Source: Bacteroidales bacterium (lineage in GTDB: Bacteria > Bacteroidota > Bacteroidia > Bacteroidales > JAIOZK01). From it: 64,000 nt of DNA. The notes beneath the pieces are model-generated. The model saw nothing but the letters and a program-made list of their open reading frames with translations. It had not been told where the DNA came from and ran no database searches. Positions 54,659-64,000 of the stretch are shown here, piece by piece (position 1 is the stretch's first letter; each line of letters starts with the position of its first letter). Made by a program: the position numbers and the translations under genes. The stretch lies in contig JAIOZK010000001.1 of the NCBI GenBank assembly GCA_021740625.1, positions 186,001-250,000 on the forward strand, in the 5' to 3' direction.

Positions 54659-54898
54659 CTAAAGAAGTTTATCAGAACAAAAAGAATTTACTGCGCCAAT
54701 TGCAATACCTTGCTTTACAAATATCACAAAGTCAGGGAAGGGCATCTTATCAAATGTTTTGTAAAACGCATTAAAGAAGATTATACCCGGGGCGATCTCA
54801 AATGCCCGAATTGCGGGGAACAATTTGCCAGGCCCAGGATGATAAGGGGGCAGAAGGCCCATAAGATCATTCAGGGAAAAGTATTTGTAAAAAATTGA
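54659..54898 (+). CDS. Small zinc-ribbon protein; standard start codon missing
   Basis: A 79-residue frame with two CxxC knuckles: Cys12/Cys15 in YCANCNTLLYKY and Cys49/Cys52 in DLKCPNCGEQFARP, the pattern of a zinc ribbon. The rest is basic (KCFVKRIKEDYTRG, GQKAHKIIQGKVFVKN), suggesting RNA or DNA binding. The frame is open back to 54611 but contains no ATG, GTG or TTG before the first knuckle; the first TTG (54710) would delete Cys12 and Cys15. A natural start would be LKKFIRTKRIYCANC at 54659, where CTA stands in place of ATG; ATT or ATC initiation is another possibility. A -7-like TACTTTTA lies at 54633-54640. Alternatives: decayed gene or sequencing error at the start. Confidence 0.5.
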   Translation, partial: LKKFIRTKRIYCANCNTLLYKYHKVREGHLIKCFVKRIKEDYTRGDLKCPNCGEQFARPRMIRGQKAHKIIQGKVFVKN

Positions 54899-55013
54899 AC
54901 AGGATTGCATTCAAACAGCCGGAATTACAATAGGAGCGTACCATGACGAAGCAAGCCTACCGGGCATCCTGGAATATTGATTTTATTCGCTCCAGGGGCT
55001 GGAAAATAAGCAA

Positions 55014-58000
55014 TCATTCGAAATATTTACTGATAATTTCAGAAAGCTCACTTCTCTTTATGGGCTTGGCAATATAATCATTACAACCTGCTTCGATGGC
55101 TTTTTCCCGGTCACCTTCAAGCGCAAAAGCAGTTTGGGCGATGATGACAACATCCTGGTTGAATTCCCGGATCTTTCTCGTTGCATCGTAGCCATTCATA
55201 CCGGGCATTTTGATGTCCATGAGGATCAGGTCAATATCAGGATTTGCCTGCAGTTTGTCGATTACTTCCTGTCCACTTTTTGCCGAAAATATCTTTTTAC
55301 TCTGCTTTTGCATAAGCAGTTCCAGGTAATCCAGGGCAGATTGATCATCTTCAGCGATCAACAAGACCAGGTCACTGTTCCCAGCTTTTGAAATTCCTTT
55401 GTTTTTGCTTTGCTGCTCCATTTCTTTTATTTTGTTTTTGTTGACTGGAATGCTGAAATAAAAAGAAGATCCCTTTCCTGCTTTTGATTTTACCCAGATC
55501 CTTCCGCCAAGCAATTCCACATAAGCTTTACAAATGGCCAGTCCCAGGCCAGCCCCCTCGTATGTTCCATCAGAAAATGAATGGGCACGGGAAAATCTTT
55601 CAAAAACATCTTTCTGCCTGTCCTCGGGAATACCGGTACCAGAATCAATAACAAAAAACTCCATAAAACCGTTTTTGGGGTAATACCCGAATTTCACACT
55701 TCCGGTATCTGTATATTTCAAAGCATTCTTGATCAGGTTGGTAAGGATGGCATAGAGCTTCTCCCCATCGGTATAAATGCTGGACTCCGTGTCGGGAAGG
55801 GAGCAAATCATCTTGATCTGCAATCCTTTCTTTTCGGCTTCTGGCTTAAAGAAATCATGCAAGTACGACATTTGCCAGTTCACATTGGTTTCCGAGGTGC
55901 TGATCTCAACCTGACCCGCCTCGATCTTCGAAATATTGATCAGGTCGTTGATGATATTCAACATGCGCTCACCGCTTTTTTCAATTACGTTGATATATTG
56001 CCGCTGGTCTTCTCCTGAAAGACCCGGTTCTTTGAGCAAATCGGCAAAACCCAGGATACCATTCATAGGAGTTCGTATTTCATGGCTCATGTTGGCCAGA
56101 AATGCCGATTTTAAACGATCGGATTCTTCGGCTTTTTCTTTGGCCAGGATTAATTCCCTTTCTATTCGTTTTCGCCTGGTTATGTCCTGAACCATCAACA
56201 TATAACCGGCTATTTCATTTTCTGAACCATGTAGGGGTGTGATGATATAATCGAATTCTGCAGTACCTGTCTTGCTCGAATCATACTGCCCCATACTTTT
56301 CACCTTTTCAAAATCGAAAGTTGCCTGATACCGGATTGCCTCTCCATTCCTGAGCTTTGATTTGTTTTCCTCGCTTAGGCTGGTTCCATCAAAAATATTG
56401 AAACGCTCAACTTCTGAGAAGCTCGATATTCCGAACATCTCCAGTGAAGCGGGATTTGCATTAATCTGTAATCCATCAGAACGATATATTTCTATTCCGA
56501 TTGGAGATTCATTGAAAATGGCTCTGAATTTTTCTTCGCTTTCCCGTATATCTTTTTCTGCAAGTATACGATTCGTAATATTTTGTTTGGTACCAAAGAC
56601 CTTCAATGGTTTCCCATCATGATCATAAAAAACTTTGCTCACAGATCGCACATAAATCGTTTCTCTGGTAAGTCGGTTTATGGTTCTGTATTCATAATTA
56701 AAATCCTTTTTTTGCTCCAGGCATTCCTGAAAGTAATTCAGTACTTTTTCCCGGTCCTCAGGGTGGACAATCCCGGCAAATTCTTCCTGCGTGTACTTTT
56801 GATCCGGCTCAAATCCAAACATCTTGCAAAACTGCACAGAACCTTTCCAGTAACCGGTGGTTAAATCTGTTTCGTAACTACCGATTTTCCCAATGGCCTG
56901 TGCTTCCTGCAGTTTCTGTTCGCTTTCAATGATGCTCTCCTGAGCCTTTACCTTTTCCGTGATGTCGCGGATGGCAACAATTCTAACTTTTTCACCCCTG
57001 AAAACAACATCCCTTCCCTCAATCTCAGCGATGATGACTGCACCATCTTTCCGCCTGGCCTTAACCTGGTAGGGCTTTGCATGGTCCTGTTTTACTTTTT
57101 CTGATGCCTTTTTAAAATCCTCCCTGGAAACAATATTCTTGAACAAGTTCTGACCAACAGCCTCTTTTTTAGAATAGCCCGTAATGAACTCAAATGATTT
57201 ATTGACATCCAGGACAACTCCATCTTTGTGAATAACAATGCCTTCAAAAGTAACATCCGAGAGAAAACGAAATCTTTCTTCGCTTTCCTGCAGGGCATTT
57301 TCAGCATTTCTTGTTTCTGTTATATCTCTCAGGATACTAATGTTGTAATCACGATTTCTCCGGATGGCAGTAGAAATTTCCAGTATTTTTCCTTTGAAGT
57401 TGATTTCAAACTTTTCGATGGATTTTCCGAGGGTCAGATTTTTCAGGGCCTTCCACAAAACAGGCAATGAAGCCTTGCCGGCAAATTTTCTGGCAAGGTC
57501 AAATCCAGTTTTCCCGATCATATCATCTCGTGAAATTCCGGTTATTTCGGTAAATGCAGGGTTCACATCCACAACTCTCGTTTTCGCTCCCGTAATAATT
57601 ATTGCATCTCCTGCACTTTCAAAAAACTGGCGAAACTTCTTTTCACTTAGCAGCAATTCTTCCCTGGCCGCTTTTTGATCCGTTACATCAATGGCAATAG
57701 ACAACAAACGCTCTTCCCCATCATCAATGATAATTTCACCAAAATACCTGCACCAGATTTTTTCTCCATTCTTCTTTTTTATCTCAAATTCCAGGTTTGA
57801 AACCTTACCTTCCTTTTCAAGTGAACCAATGAGTAATTTTCTTTCCTTCTCAGAAATAAAACCGATTTCGGTAGAAGTTTTGCCGATCACTTCCTTTTTG
57901 GAAAAACCCAAAGTTTTCAGAAATCTATCATTTACCTCCAGGTACCTGCCGTCTTCAATTGCGCTGATTGACATGAGTAAGGGTCCGTTGAGAAATGCTT

Positions 58001-58154
58001 TTGAAAATAATTCGCGTGATTGATGCAACTCCTGCAAGATCTTTCCCTTTCCATTTGCATCAAGCAGTTGTTTTAACTCTTCGTTTTCACGGATCAGATC
58101 TCGATTTTTTTTCTCGAATTCCGTGATCCTTTGTTTTAATTTCTCTATATCCAT
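55014..58154 (-). CDS. Hybrid sensor histidine kinase with five PAS domains and a receiver
   Basis: 1046 residues from ATG 58154 (a TTG seven codons upstream overlaps the -7 box). No membrane helix, so cytoplasmic. An N-terminal coiled coil (MDIEKLKQRITEFEKKNRDL) is followed by about five PAS/PAC units (roughly 55-165, 170-285, 290-405, 410-530 and 535-660), a HisKA domain with His691 in [20 protein letters not shown], an ATPase (about 790-905: DSGTGIPEDRQKDVFERF, GAGLGLAI) and a C-terminal receiver (about 925-1046) with phosphoacceptor Asp980 in LILMDIKMPGMNGYDA and the Lys of AKPIK. First-listed of three paralogous kinases in a row on this strand; it shares most with the one at 59881-63114. 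Signal and partner unknown. Confidence 0.95.
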   Translation of the reverse strand: MDIEKLKQRITEFEKKNRDLIRENEELKQLLDANGKGKILQELHQSRELFSKAFLNGPLLMSISAIEDGRYLEVNDRFLKTLGFSKKEVIGKTSTEIGFISEKERKLLIGSLEKEGKVSNLEFEIKKKNGEKIWCRYFGEIIIDDGEERLLSIAIDVTDQKAAREELLLSEKKFRQFFESAGDAIIITGAKTRVVDVNPAFTEITGISRDDMIGKTGFDLARKFAGKASLPVLWKALKNLTLGKSIEKFEINFKGKILEISTAIRRNRDYNISILRDITETRNAENALQESEERFRFLSDVTFEGIVIHKDGVVLDVNKSFEFITGYSKKEAVGQNLFKNIVSREDFKKASEKVKQDHAKPYQVKARRKDGAVIIAEIEGRDVVFRGEKVRIVAIRDITEKVKAQESIIESEQKLQEAQAIGKIGSYETDLTTGYWKGSVQFCKMFGFEPDQKYTQEEFAGIVHPEDREKVLNYFQECLEQKKDFNYEYRTINRLTRETIYVRSVSKVFYDHDGKPLKVFGTKQNITNRILAEKDIRESEEKFRAIFNESPIGIEIYRSDGLQINANPASLEMFGISSFSEVERFNIFDGTSLSEENKSKLRNGEAIRYQATFDFEKVKSMGQYDSSKTGTAEFDYIITPLHGSENEIAGYMLMVQDITRRKRIERELILAKEKAEESDRLKSAFLANMSHEIRTPMNGILGFADLLKEPGLSGEDQRQYINVIEKSGERMLNIINDLINISKIEAGQVEISTSETNVNWQMSYLHDFFKPEAEKKGLQIKMICSLPDTESSIYTDGEKLYAILTNLIKNALKYTDTGSVKFGYYPKNGFMEFFVIDSGTGIPEDRQKDVFERFSRAHSFSDGTYEGAGLGLAICKAYVELLGGRIWVKSKAGKGSSFYFSIPVNKNKIKEMEQQSKNKGISKAGNSDLVLLIAEDDQSALDYLELLMQKQSKKIFSAKSGQEVIDKLQANPDIDLILMDIKMPGMNGYDATRKIREFNQDVVIIAQTAFALEGDREKAIEAGCNDYIAKPIKRSELSEIISKYFE

Positions 58155-58172
58155 AGATGATCCTTGTTCAAT

Positions 58173-58180
58173 CAAATATA
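58173..58180 (-). promoter_or_regulatory. -7 box of the five-PAS hybrid kinase
   Basis: On the minus strand TATATTTG matches TAnnTTTG exactly, about 18 bases before ATG 58154; TTTG lies 16 bases further upstream (58200-58197), closer than usual. Confidence 0.5.
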
Positions 58181-58206
58181 TACTTATTGATCATTTCAAA
58201 TAGATT

Positions 58207-58260
58207 TTATTTTCGTATCGGTTTACTAATATAATCATAACAACCGGCTTCAATGGCCAT
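58207..58260 (-). pseudogene. Remnant of a receiver domain (last 17 residues)
   Basis: Out of frame with the kinase that ends at 58250, the minus strand reads [17 protein letters not shown] and stop. This matches the end of the receivers of both neighbours (AIEAGCNDYIAKPIKR and ALAAGCNDYIAKPINR), including the conserved Lys-Pro. The rest of a receiver (over 100 residues) is missing. The junction is an A8 run (58267-58260 on the minus strand). It marks a kinase that lost its receiver by deletion and frameshift. Confidence 0.8.
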
Positions 58261-59770
58261 TTTTTTTATCAATAGCTAGCAGGGGATGCGTAAAATAAAA
58301 AGTGGAACCTGAATTGATCTCCGACCTGAGCCAGATACTACCTCCCAGCAATTCCACGTAGGCCTTGGTTATGGAAAGTCCCAGTCCCGAACCCTCAAAT
58401 GCTTTCGTATCCTGAATATCAGCCTGAACAAAGCGATCAAAAATGGCATCCTGCCGTTCTTCAGGAATGCCAATGCCGGTATCACTAACATAAAACTCGA
58501 CATGATTCTCATTTAGCTTTGCTCCGAAACGGATGAAACCTTTGCTGGTATATTTAATTGCATTTTTGAGCAAGTTTGTCATGATGGATTCGAAAAGCGA
58601 AGGATCAGTCTGTAAAACAAGTTTCTCCGGAAGGTCTTTTGAGTCAAGGAATAGTTGCAAGTCTTTATCCTTAGCTTCTTTCTGAAAGAAAGCAAAAAAG
58701 TTTTGAAATTCCCTGATCACATCTACGGTTTTCATTGCAGGTTGAACCTGTTCTGTTTCTATCCTTGAAATATCAATAAGATCATTCACCGTATTCAGCA
58801 TTCTGTCACCACTTTTCTGAATGATTTCAACATATTTCTTTTGTTGTTCTCCGGTGAGATCGGGCTCGCTCAACAACCCGGTAAACCCGAGTATCCCATT
58901 CATCGGTGTGCGAATTTCATGACTCATATTGGCCAGGAAAGCAGATTTTAATCTGTCACTTTCCTCAGCACGGTTCTTCGCATCAATTAGTTCTTTTTCA
59001 ATAAGCTTTCTACGCTGAATATCCTCTTTAAGACTCCTGGTTTTTTCTCTTACTTTCTCCTCCAGTTTTTCATTGGCCTCTTCCACTTTTTCACTTTCTT
59101 TTTTCAGCAGGTATCGATTAAAAAAATCCTTGCGGGCATAAAACTCAAGGGCATATCCACCAAACATACCCAGTATATTCGCGCTCACCAAAAAGAAAAG
59201 GTTGATACGGGCCACATCCAAATCAACCCCAGGAAAAAGGATCGTAGAGACCAGATACGCAATAATGATCAGCCAGCCTGCCAGCGAGGCCCATACAAAG
59301 CGTAGTTTGATCAGCATGTAACAATAAAAAAGCACCAGCATGGCACCGGGATAATAATGATGCCTGCCCAGTTCAGGAGAAATGACGGTCATAACAACAA
59401 TCCCAAAACCTGCAATGGTTGTAGCAATAAAGGCGGCAAACTGCCACCACCGGTGGAAACCTTTTGTAAATGAAAGCAGAAAAACTGCCAAGATCACAGG
59501 AATGACAACATAAAAGCGGATGATAAACAGTTCTCTTTTCACCTCAGGCAAGGCAACAACATCCAGAAATGCAAAACTTGAATAATATATGATGCCCAGG
59601 AAAAAAGAATAACGAAGCAGGCGAACGGACGATTGGAAGTAATCCTGCCGGAATTTTTGTTCAAGCTCATCCCCAAAAGCGAGGGTGAAAATATTTAGAT
59701 CCATCCCGGGGCGGGAATTGCCTGAATCCCTGCCAAGCTGCTTGTCAATGTTTACATTTTTCTTGACCAT
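58250..59770 (-). CDS. Membrane sensor histidine kinase lacking the receiver of its paralogues
   Basis: 506 residues from ATG 59770. N-terminal module of about six transmembrane helices (roughly 45-205, e.g. [53 protein letters not shown]), a coiled coil (about 215-265), HisKA with His284 in [20 protein letters not shown], and an ATPase ([26 protein letters not shown]). After [16 protein letters not shown] the frame stops; the next 17 codons in another frame are the end of a receiver (listed separately). It therefore must now pass phosphate to a separate regulator. Sister of the hybrids at 55014 and 59881. Confidence 0.93.
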   Translation of the reverse strand: MVKKNVNIDKQLGRDSGNSRPGMDLNIFTLAFGDELEQKFRQDYFQSSVRLLRYSFFLGIIYYSSFAFLDVVALPEVKRELFIIRFYVVIPVILAVFLLSFTKGFHRWWQFAAFIATTIAGFGIVVMTVISPELGRHHYYPGAMLVLFYCYMLIKLRFVWASLAGWLIIIAYLVSTILFPGVDLDVARINLFFLVSANILGMFGGYALEFYARKDFFNRYLLKKESEKVEEANEKLEEKVREKTRSLKEDIQRRKLIEKELIDAKNRAEESDRLKSAFLANMSHEIRTPMNGILGFTGLLSEPDLTGEQQKKYVEIIQKSGDRMLNTVNDLIDISRIETEQVQPAMKTVDVIREFQNFFAFFQKEAKDKDLQLFLDSKDLPEKLVLQTDPSLFESIMTNLLKNAIKYTSKGFIRFGAKLNENHVEFYVSDTGIGIPEERQDAIFDRFVQADIQDTKAFEGSGLGLSITKAYVELLGGSIWLRSEINSGSTFYFTHPLLAIDKKNGH

Positions 59771-59880
59771 GCTGTTGTCGAACAATTCTTTTCAACCTTC
59801 TTTTTTATGCGGCAATCGTCAGAAAGCAGTGTATCTTTACTTCCATGCTTTTGCAGACGATCAAGCCGACATTTGGCATT

Positions 59881-62800
59881 TTATTGTTTCTCAATTAATT
59901 TTTGTATCAAAAGAAAAAGCTCCTTCCTGTTAATGGGTTTGGCGATATAATCATTGCATCCGGCTGCCAAAGCCTTTTCCCTGTCGCCCTGAAGTGCATA
60001 TGCAGTTTGAGCAATAATCACAACATCCTGATTAAACTTCCTGATTTCCCTTGAAGCCATGTAACCATCCATTACAGGCATTTTTATATCCATCAGTATA
60101 ATGTCAATATTTTTATTTTTGCGGCATATCTCTACAGCTTCTTTGCCATTTTTTGCCATCAACAGGTTTTTACATTTGTTTTTCAGAATATCATTGAGAT
60201 ACATTCTTGCATATTCTTCGTCTTCAACAACAAGGATATCCAAAATCCCGAGTTTTGTTTTGCCATCCAAATTCAAATTATCTTTATCTTGTTGCAAGTT
60301 TGTCTTTGATTTGACTTTCCGGGGTATCTTAACAAAGAAAGTTGTTCCCTGGCCCAGTTCTGAGTTCAAACTGATCTTTCCACCCAGCATTTCTGTATAA
60401 GCCTTTGTTATAGAGAGTCCCAGACCAGAGCCTTCGTAGGGTCTTGTATGCGCAAGATCTGCCTGCACGAACCTGTCAAAAACAGCCTTTTGTCTTTCTT
60501 TGGCAATGCCCACACCTGTATCCTGCACAAAAAACTCAATCCATTCATTATAAGGATGATAGCCTATAGTTATACTGCCTTGCTCAGTGAATTTAATGGC
60601 ATTCTTCACAAGATTCGATAAAATAGAATGCAGCTTATCCTTGTCCGTTTCTAAAATAATATCCAGTTTATCGCCTGGTTCAAATACATTCAGGCGTAAA
60701 CCTTTCTTTTCGGCTTCGGGTTTAAAAAATTGAAAAATATCATTCAGATGCTCATCAATGTTGGATTCAGATAAATTGATATTTACCTGCCCCGATTCTA
60801 TCCTAGATATATCAATCAGGTCGTTGATGGTGGTGATCAAACGTTCACCACTTTTTCTGATAATATCAATATACTTTTTCTTTTCTTCTGCTGAATAATC
60901 ATGTTCAGAAAGCAAATCGGTAAATCCAAGTATACCATTCATGGGGGTTCGGATCTCATGACTCATATTGGCCAGGAAGGCTGATTTAAGGCGATCTGAT
61001 TCCTTGGCCTGCTCCAGGGCTTTAAACAAATCTTCCTCGTATTTTTTTCTTTCAATGGAAATTCCGATCTGACCGGAAATCAGTTCAAGTAATTTTAAGT
61101 CTGATTCAGTGAATGCATTTTTATCATCATAACTTTGTAACACCAGGGCACCTGTAACTTTTCCTTTTACAAAAAGTGGTACACCCAGCCATAGCAATGA
61201 ATCCGATCCGTACTTCTCGATTTCATTTGCTTCTTCAAGCTCTTTTATCTTTGCCTGATTTGCAAAAAGAGATTTGCCGGTCCGGATGATATAATGGGTT
61301 AATGTTTTTCCTTCGGGAAAACTGGTAAAATGATCCCGCTCATCCTGAAAAAAAGGCAAACTCAGTTTTTTGCTTTCCTGATCATATAAAGTAATATAAT
61401 AATTTTTCGTGTCGATCAAGGTACTGAGCTCATTTTCAATAAATATTACCAGATCTTCGATATTCAGGGTTTTAAGGGTTGCGTTGGAAATATTGTAAAT
61501 AACACTCTGGATTTCCTCTGCTTTTTTCCGCTCACTGATATCATTCGCCAGAGCCAATACAAATTCCTGTCCCCCCATCGTGATTTTCGATAAGGTAATA
61601 TTAACAGGATAAACAGAACCATCTTTTCTAACATGGCTGGCATCAAATGAATAAGAATCTCCTATCTTTAAAGATCTGAGCCAGTATTTTCTTCTATCAC
61701 TCCTATGCTCGGCATCGGGATCAATATCATAAACGGTCATTGATAACAATTCTTCTTTGCTGTATCCGGTATTCTTAACAGCCGCATTATTGACCTCAAT
61801 GATATTTCCATCCAGATCGTGTAGAAATAACATTTCGGCAGCCTGTTCTACCAGGGAACGAAATTTATTTTCACTTGAGGCAATTCTTTCATCCGCTTGG
61901 ATTTTCTCGCTTATATCAAGGCAAGTGGTCTGATAATATATATTTTTGCCATCTTGAATTACTGATATGTTCAAAATAACATTGATTGTGTTGCCATCTT
62001 TCTTTTTCAACCTTGTTTCAAAATTATGCAGCACACCCTCTTTATCCAGTAAATTCTTGATTTTGATTCTTTCCTCAGGATTCTCATACAGATCAGCAAG
62101 TTTTTCATTGATAAGTTCTCCTTTCTCATACCCCAGGATTTGAGCAAAAGCACGATTGCATTCGAGTATATCACCTTCCGGTGTGCCCAGCCCGATCCCT
62201 ATAAGTGAATTTTCGAATAAAGACAGATAACGGTCTTTTTCCAGTTGAAGGCTTTTTTGTGCCTTGCTTTTTTGTGTATTGGTTTCCTGGAGATCAGAAT
62301 AAAATTTTTGCAATTTTTCGTTGCTCGCAAGCAATTCTTCATTGGAAGTCTGATACTCCTCATTCAAAGCCGCCAGCTCATCATTCTGATCTTTTATATA
62401 CTCTTCGCTTTTTTTGAGTTCGCTTATATCTCTCATCAGATCAACATATTTGATGATCTGTCCATTTTGATTAAAAACAGGAGCGGATTTTATGGAAAAA
62501 TATTTTTCAAATAGTGGCTCATACCTTTCTACATATTCGGGCTTATGCGATTCTTTACTTTTTATCAACGGACAGAAATCACCGGGTTCATCCACGCAAT
62601 GTATTACTTCATAACACTTCCTGCCCACAAGCTCACTTCTCTCTTTTGAGAGTAGATCAAGTGCATTTTGATTGACATCCAGTATTTCAAAATCCCGACT
62701 GATTACAATCAAAATATCATCCAGTGCATGGATTGTATTTAACCAGTCATTTTTCAAAATTACTTCCCTTGTGATATCTTTTACTGTGGAGATCACCCCG

Positions 62801-63114
62801 TCAACTTCGCCTGACTCATTCCTATGAGGATAATAATTTACCAAAAGGAAGCGATCATCCTCGTTTACTCCATATGGAATGACATTTATATATTGGACTT
62901 TTTCACCTTGAAGACATCGCTCAAAATGAGGTTTGACTTTTTCTTTGAAATTTTGTTCTCCGACCAGAACCTCAACTTTCCGACCTATGATCTCATCATA
63001 TGTCTTCCCGAAAAAGTCGCAATAGGCTTTGTTAACAAAAACATAGGCATAGTTTTTATCAACAAGAGAGATTGGTTCGGAAATAATATCGAGGATCTCC
63101 TGCTGCACTGTCAT
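59881..63114 (-). CDS. Hybrid sensor histidine kinase with PAS and GAF domains and a receiver
   Basis: 1077 residues, no membrane helix. PAS domains at about 1-115 and 120-235, a long coiled coil (SEEYIKDQNDELAALNEEYQ onward, about 235-290), PAS domains at about 295-415 and 415-540, a GAF domain (about 545-690, with SLLWLGVPLFVKGKVTGALV and ISGQIGISIERK), HisKA with His719 in [20 protein letters not shown], ATPase ([26 protein letters not shown]) and a receiver with phosphoacceptor Asp1009 in IILMDIKMPVMDGYMA and the AKPIN switch. ATG 63114 begins the first PAS domain. It precedes the membrane kinase on the same strand by 110 bases, so the two may be transcribed together. Confidence 0.95.
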   Translation of the reverse strand: MTVQQEILDIISEPISLVDKNYAYVFVNKAYCDFFGKTYDEIIGRKVEVLVGEQNFKEKVKPHFERCLQGEKVQYINVIPYGVNEDDRFLLVNYYPHRNESGEVDGVISTVKDITREVILKNDWLNTIHALDDILIVISRDFEILDVNQNALDLLSKERSELVGRKCYEVIHCVDEPGDFCPLIKSKESHKPEYVERYEPLFEKYFSIKSAPVFNQNGQIIKYVDLMRDISELKKSEEYIKDQNDELAALNEEYQTSNEELLASNEKLQKFYSDLQETNTQKSKAQKSLQLEKDRYLSLFENSLIGIGLGTPEGDILECNRAFAQILGYEKGELINEKLADLYENPEERIKIKNLLDKEGVLHNFETRLKKKDGNTINVILNISVIQDGKNIYYQTTCLDISEKIQADERIASSENKFRSLVEQAAEMLFLHDLDGNIIEVNNAAVKNTGYSKEELLSMTVYDIDPDAEHRSDRRKYWLRSLKIGDSYSFDASHVRKDGSVYPVNITLSKITMGGQEFVLALANDISERKKAEEIQSVIYNISNATLKTLNIEDLVIFIENELSTLIDTKNYYITLYDQESKKLSLPFFQDERDHFTSFPEGKTLTHYIIRTGKSLFANQAKIKELEEANEIEKYGSDSLLWLGVPLFVKGKVTGALVLQSYDDKNAFTESDLKLLELISGQIGISIERKKYEEDLFKALEQAKESDRLKSAFLANMSHEIRTPMNGILGFTDLLSEHDYSAEEKKKYIDIIRKSGERLITTINDLIDISRIESGQVNINLSESNIDEHLNDIFQFFKPEAEKKGLRLNVFEPGDKLDIILETDKDKLHSILSNLVKNAIKFTEQGSITIGYHPYNEWIEFFVQDTGVGIAKERQKAVFDRFVQADLAHTRPYEGSGLGLSITKAYTEMLGGKISLNSELGQGTTFFVKIPRKVKSKTNLQQDKDNLNLDGKTKLGILDILVVEDEEYARMYLNDILKNKCKNLLMAKNGKEAVEICRKNKNIDIILMDIKMPVMDGYMASREIRKFNQDVVIIAQTAYALQGDREKALAAGCNDYIAKPINRKELFLLIQKLIEKQ

Positions 63115-63342
63115 GATTGTATAAGATTAACCCGTTCGTTAAAACACCTGTTCTTTGCAGTATCAAATAAGGATTCCAAATCCACAAAACTGTAATAGAA
63201 ATGTGTAAATATAGCAAAAATCCAGATATGAATTCAAGTGGAATGCGCATCTGTTGTTTCAGAAGGATCTCAATATTTCCGGGATAGTTCGATTAACCAA
63301 TATCTTTCTGAAATAATTTCGACTGTGTTCAAACAGAAATTT

Positions 63343-64000
63343 TTATTTTACGATCATGCCGAATTCTTTCATCTGCTCCACCATATCCACGGCTGATTTC
63401 TCAATATCCGTATAGTTTAAACCCAGTTCCTTTATACTTTTAGATGCATTCAATTTAATGGGATAACCCACGTTCCTTTTCACAAATCCGCGCTTCATGC
63501 CAAACAACGGGCCGATCAGTGATATCAGCCATTTGGGGGATTCTTTTTTCGGAAGTTTATACTGATTACCATATTTTTCCCGGATGATCTGTGCGTAATC
63601 CAGCATTGTCATACTACGATCGGCCAGGATGTGCCGTCCTGAAACATACTCATTTTCAAGCGCAAGCAGATGGGCTTTAGCCACATCGCGCACATCCACG
63701 AAACCAAACCAGAGCTCGGGCATGCCCGTGGCATATTTACCTCCCAGCAAGTCTTTCATTAAACTGAGACTTTCGGAATCAGACATTTTGGTGAGAGAAG
63801 GACCAATCACAAAAGAAGGATTGATCACCACCAGCTTCCATTCCTTCTGAGCCTCATATATTCTCCAGGCTTCTTTTTCTGCCAGCACCTTGGAATATGA
63901 GTAAGGCTGGTGTTTTATGGAGCTTGTGTTGTTCCAGTGATCTTCCGTAAACGCATCCAGGCCTTTTTCCTGCATATCAATTGCATCACCATGCACCGCC
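63343..64000 (-). CDS. NAD(P)-dependent epimerase/reductase of the extended SDR family (C-terminal part)
   Basis: The frame enters from beyond the window and about 219 residues are visible, ending at 63343. The active-site YSYSK (Tyr..Lys of YxxxK) appears near the visible start, followed by VINPSFVIGPS, VDVRDVAKAHLLALENEYVS and a C-terminal SIKELGLNYTDIEKSAVDMV, the pattern of dihydroflavonol-reductase-like/NAD-dependent epimerases. The N-terminal Rossmann nucleotide site is outside the window. Likely reduces or epimerises a small carbonyl or sugar substrate; the substrate cannot be read. It lies upstream of the kinases on the same strand, with about 230 non-coding bases between. Confidence 0.88.
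   Translation of the reverse strand, partial: AVHGDAIDMQEKGLDAFTEDHWNNTSSIKHQPYSYSKVLAEKEAWRIYEAQKEWKLVVINPSFVIGPSLTKMSDSESLSLMKDLLGGKYATGMPELWFGFVDVRDVAKAHLLALENEYVSGRHILADRSMTMLDYAQIIREKYGNQYKLPKKESPKWLISLIGPLFGMKRGFVKRNVGYPIKLNASKSIKELGLNYTDIEKSAVDMVEQMKEFGMIVK

Noticed and set aside
54659-54910. 83-residue minus-strand frame opposite the zinc ribbon
   Set aside because: It is the antisense of a frame with two coherent CxxC knuckles and shows no family features of its own.
58176-58249. The spacer after the receiver-less kinase as a terminator or small RNA
   Set aside because: It is better explained as the receiver remnant followed by the promoter of the next kinase; no hairpin with a T tract is present.

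Overview
The window reads as a stretch of chromosome from a Bacteroidota bacterium, most likely a marine or anaerobic member near Bacteroidales/Marinilabiliales. The pointers are: several secreted proteins ending in type IX secretion (T9SS) C-terminal sorting domains; promoters with the Bacteroidota -7 box TAnnTTTG; almost no Shine-Dalgarno sequences; lipoproteins in large number; Bacteroidota-typical families (DUF5103, LruC/DUF4842, bifunctional nuclease with UVR tail); and intergenic filler repeats common in this phylum. No rRNA, tRNA, prophage, CRISPR array or complete insertion sequence was seen.

Layout. 1-7 kb: end of a ferritin-like protein, a membrane pyrophosphatase (minus), a bifunctional nuclease, a concentrative nucleoside transporter with an unusual N-terminal periplasmic domain, thymidylate synthase and dihydrofolate reductase. 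7-15.5 kb: a lipoprotein, a two-gene minus-strand unit with a nucleotide-sugar 4,6-dehydratase, gcvT, an M49 peptidase lipoprotein, a stand-alone GroES and a thioredoxin-glutaredoxin fusion. 15.5-23.5 kb: a MITE-like element, the rpsF-rpsR-rplI operon, an SGNH membrane protein, a SpoU-type RNA methyltransferase, a small Cys-rich membrane protein, an AAA/DUF4143 ATPase with a striking dyad operator, and an M3 peptidase lipoprotein. 23.5-34.2 kb: three T9SS cargo proteins (serine hydrolase, Ycf48-like propeller, beta-helix) followed by a LytTR response regulator and its LytS-type kinase. 34.6-48.3 kb: ApbE, two more large T9SS cargo proteins and the complete nqrABCDEF operon. 48.4-54.9 kb: DUF5103 protein, two LruC-domain lipoproteins and a small zinc-ribbon frame. 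55-63.1 kb: three consecutive paralogous sensor kinases, two of them hybrids and one that has lost its receiver domain. The window ends in an NAD-dependent epimerase/reductase.

How the genes fit together. The nqr operon, ApbE (which attaches FMN to NqrB and NqrC) and the membrane pyrophosphatase point to ion-gradient energetics with a sodium component; the CNT transporter may draw on the same gradient. ThyA and DHFR form a dTMP/folate pair, joined functionally by GcvT. The peptidases and nucleoside transporter suggest scavenging of peptides and nucleosides. The T9SS cargo genes sit among two-component systems that may sense surface or nutrient cues.

The most interesting points are the receiver-domain remnant between the tandem kinases, two pairs of TGTCGG dyads with matching ~32-33 bp spacing (one controlling the AAA ATPase, one orphaned), a zinc-ribbon frame with no standard start codon, a base-composition break inside a T9SS gene, and a strong Shine-Dalgarno placed directly behind the genes for S6 and S18.
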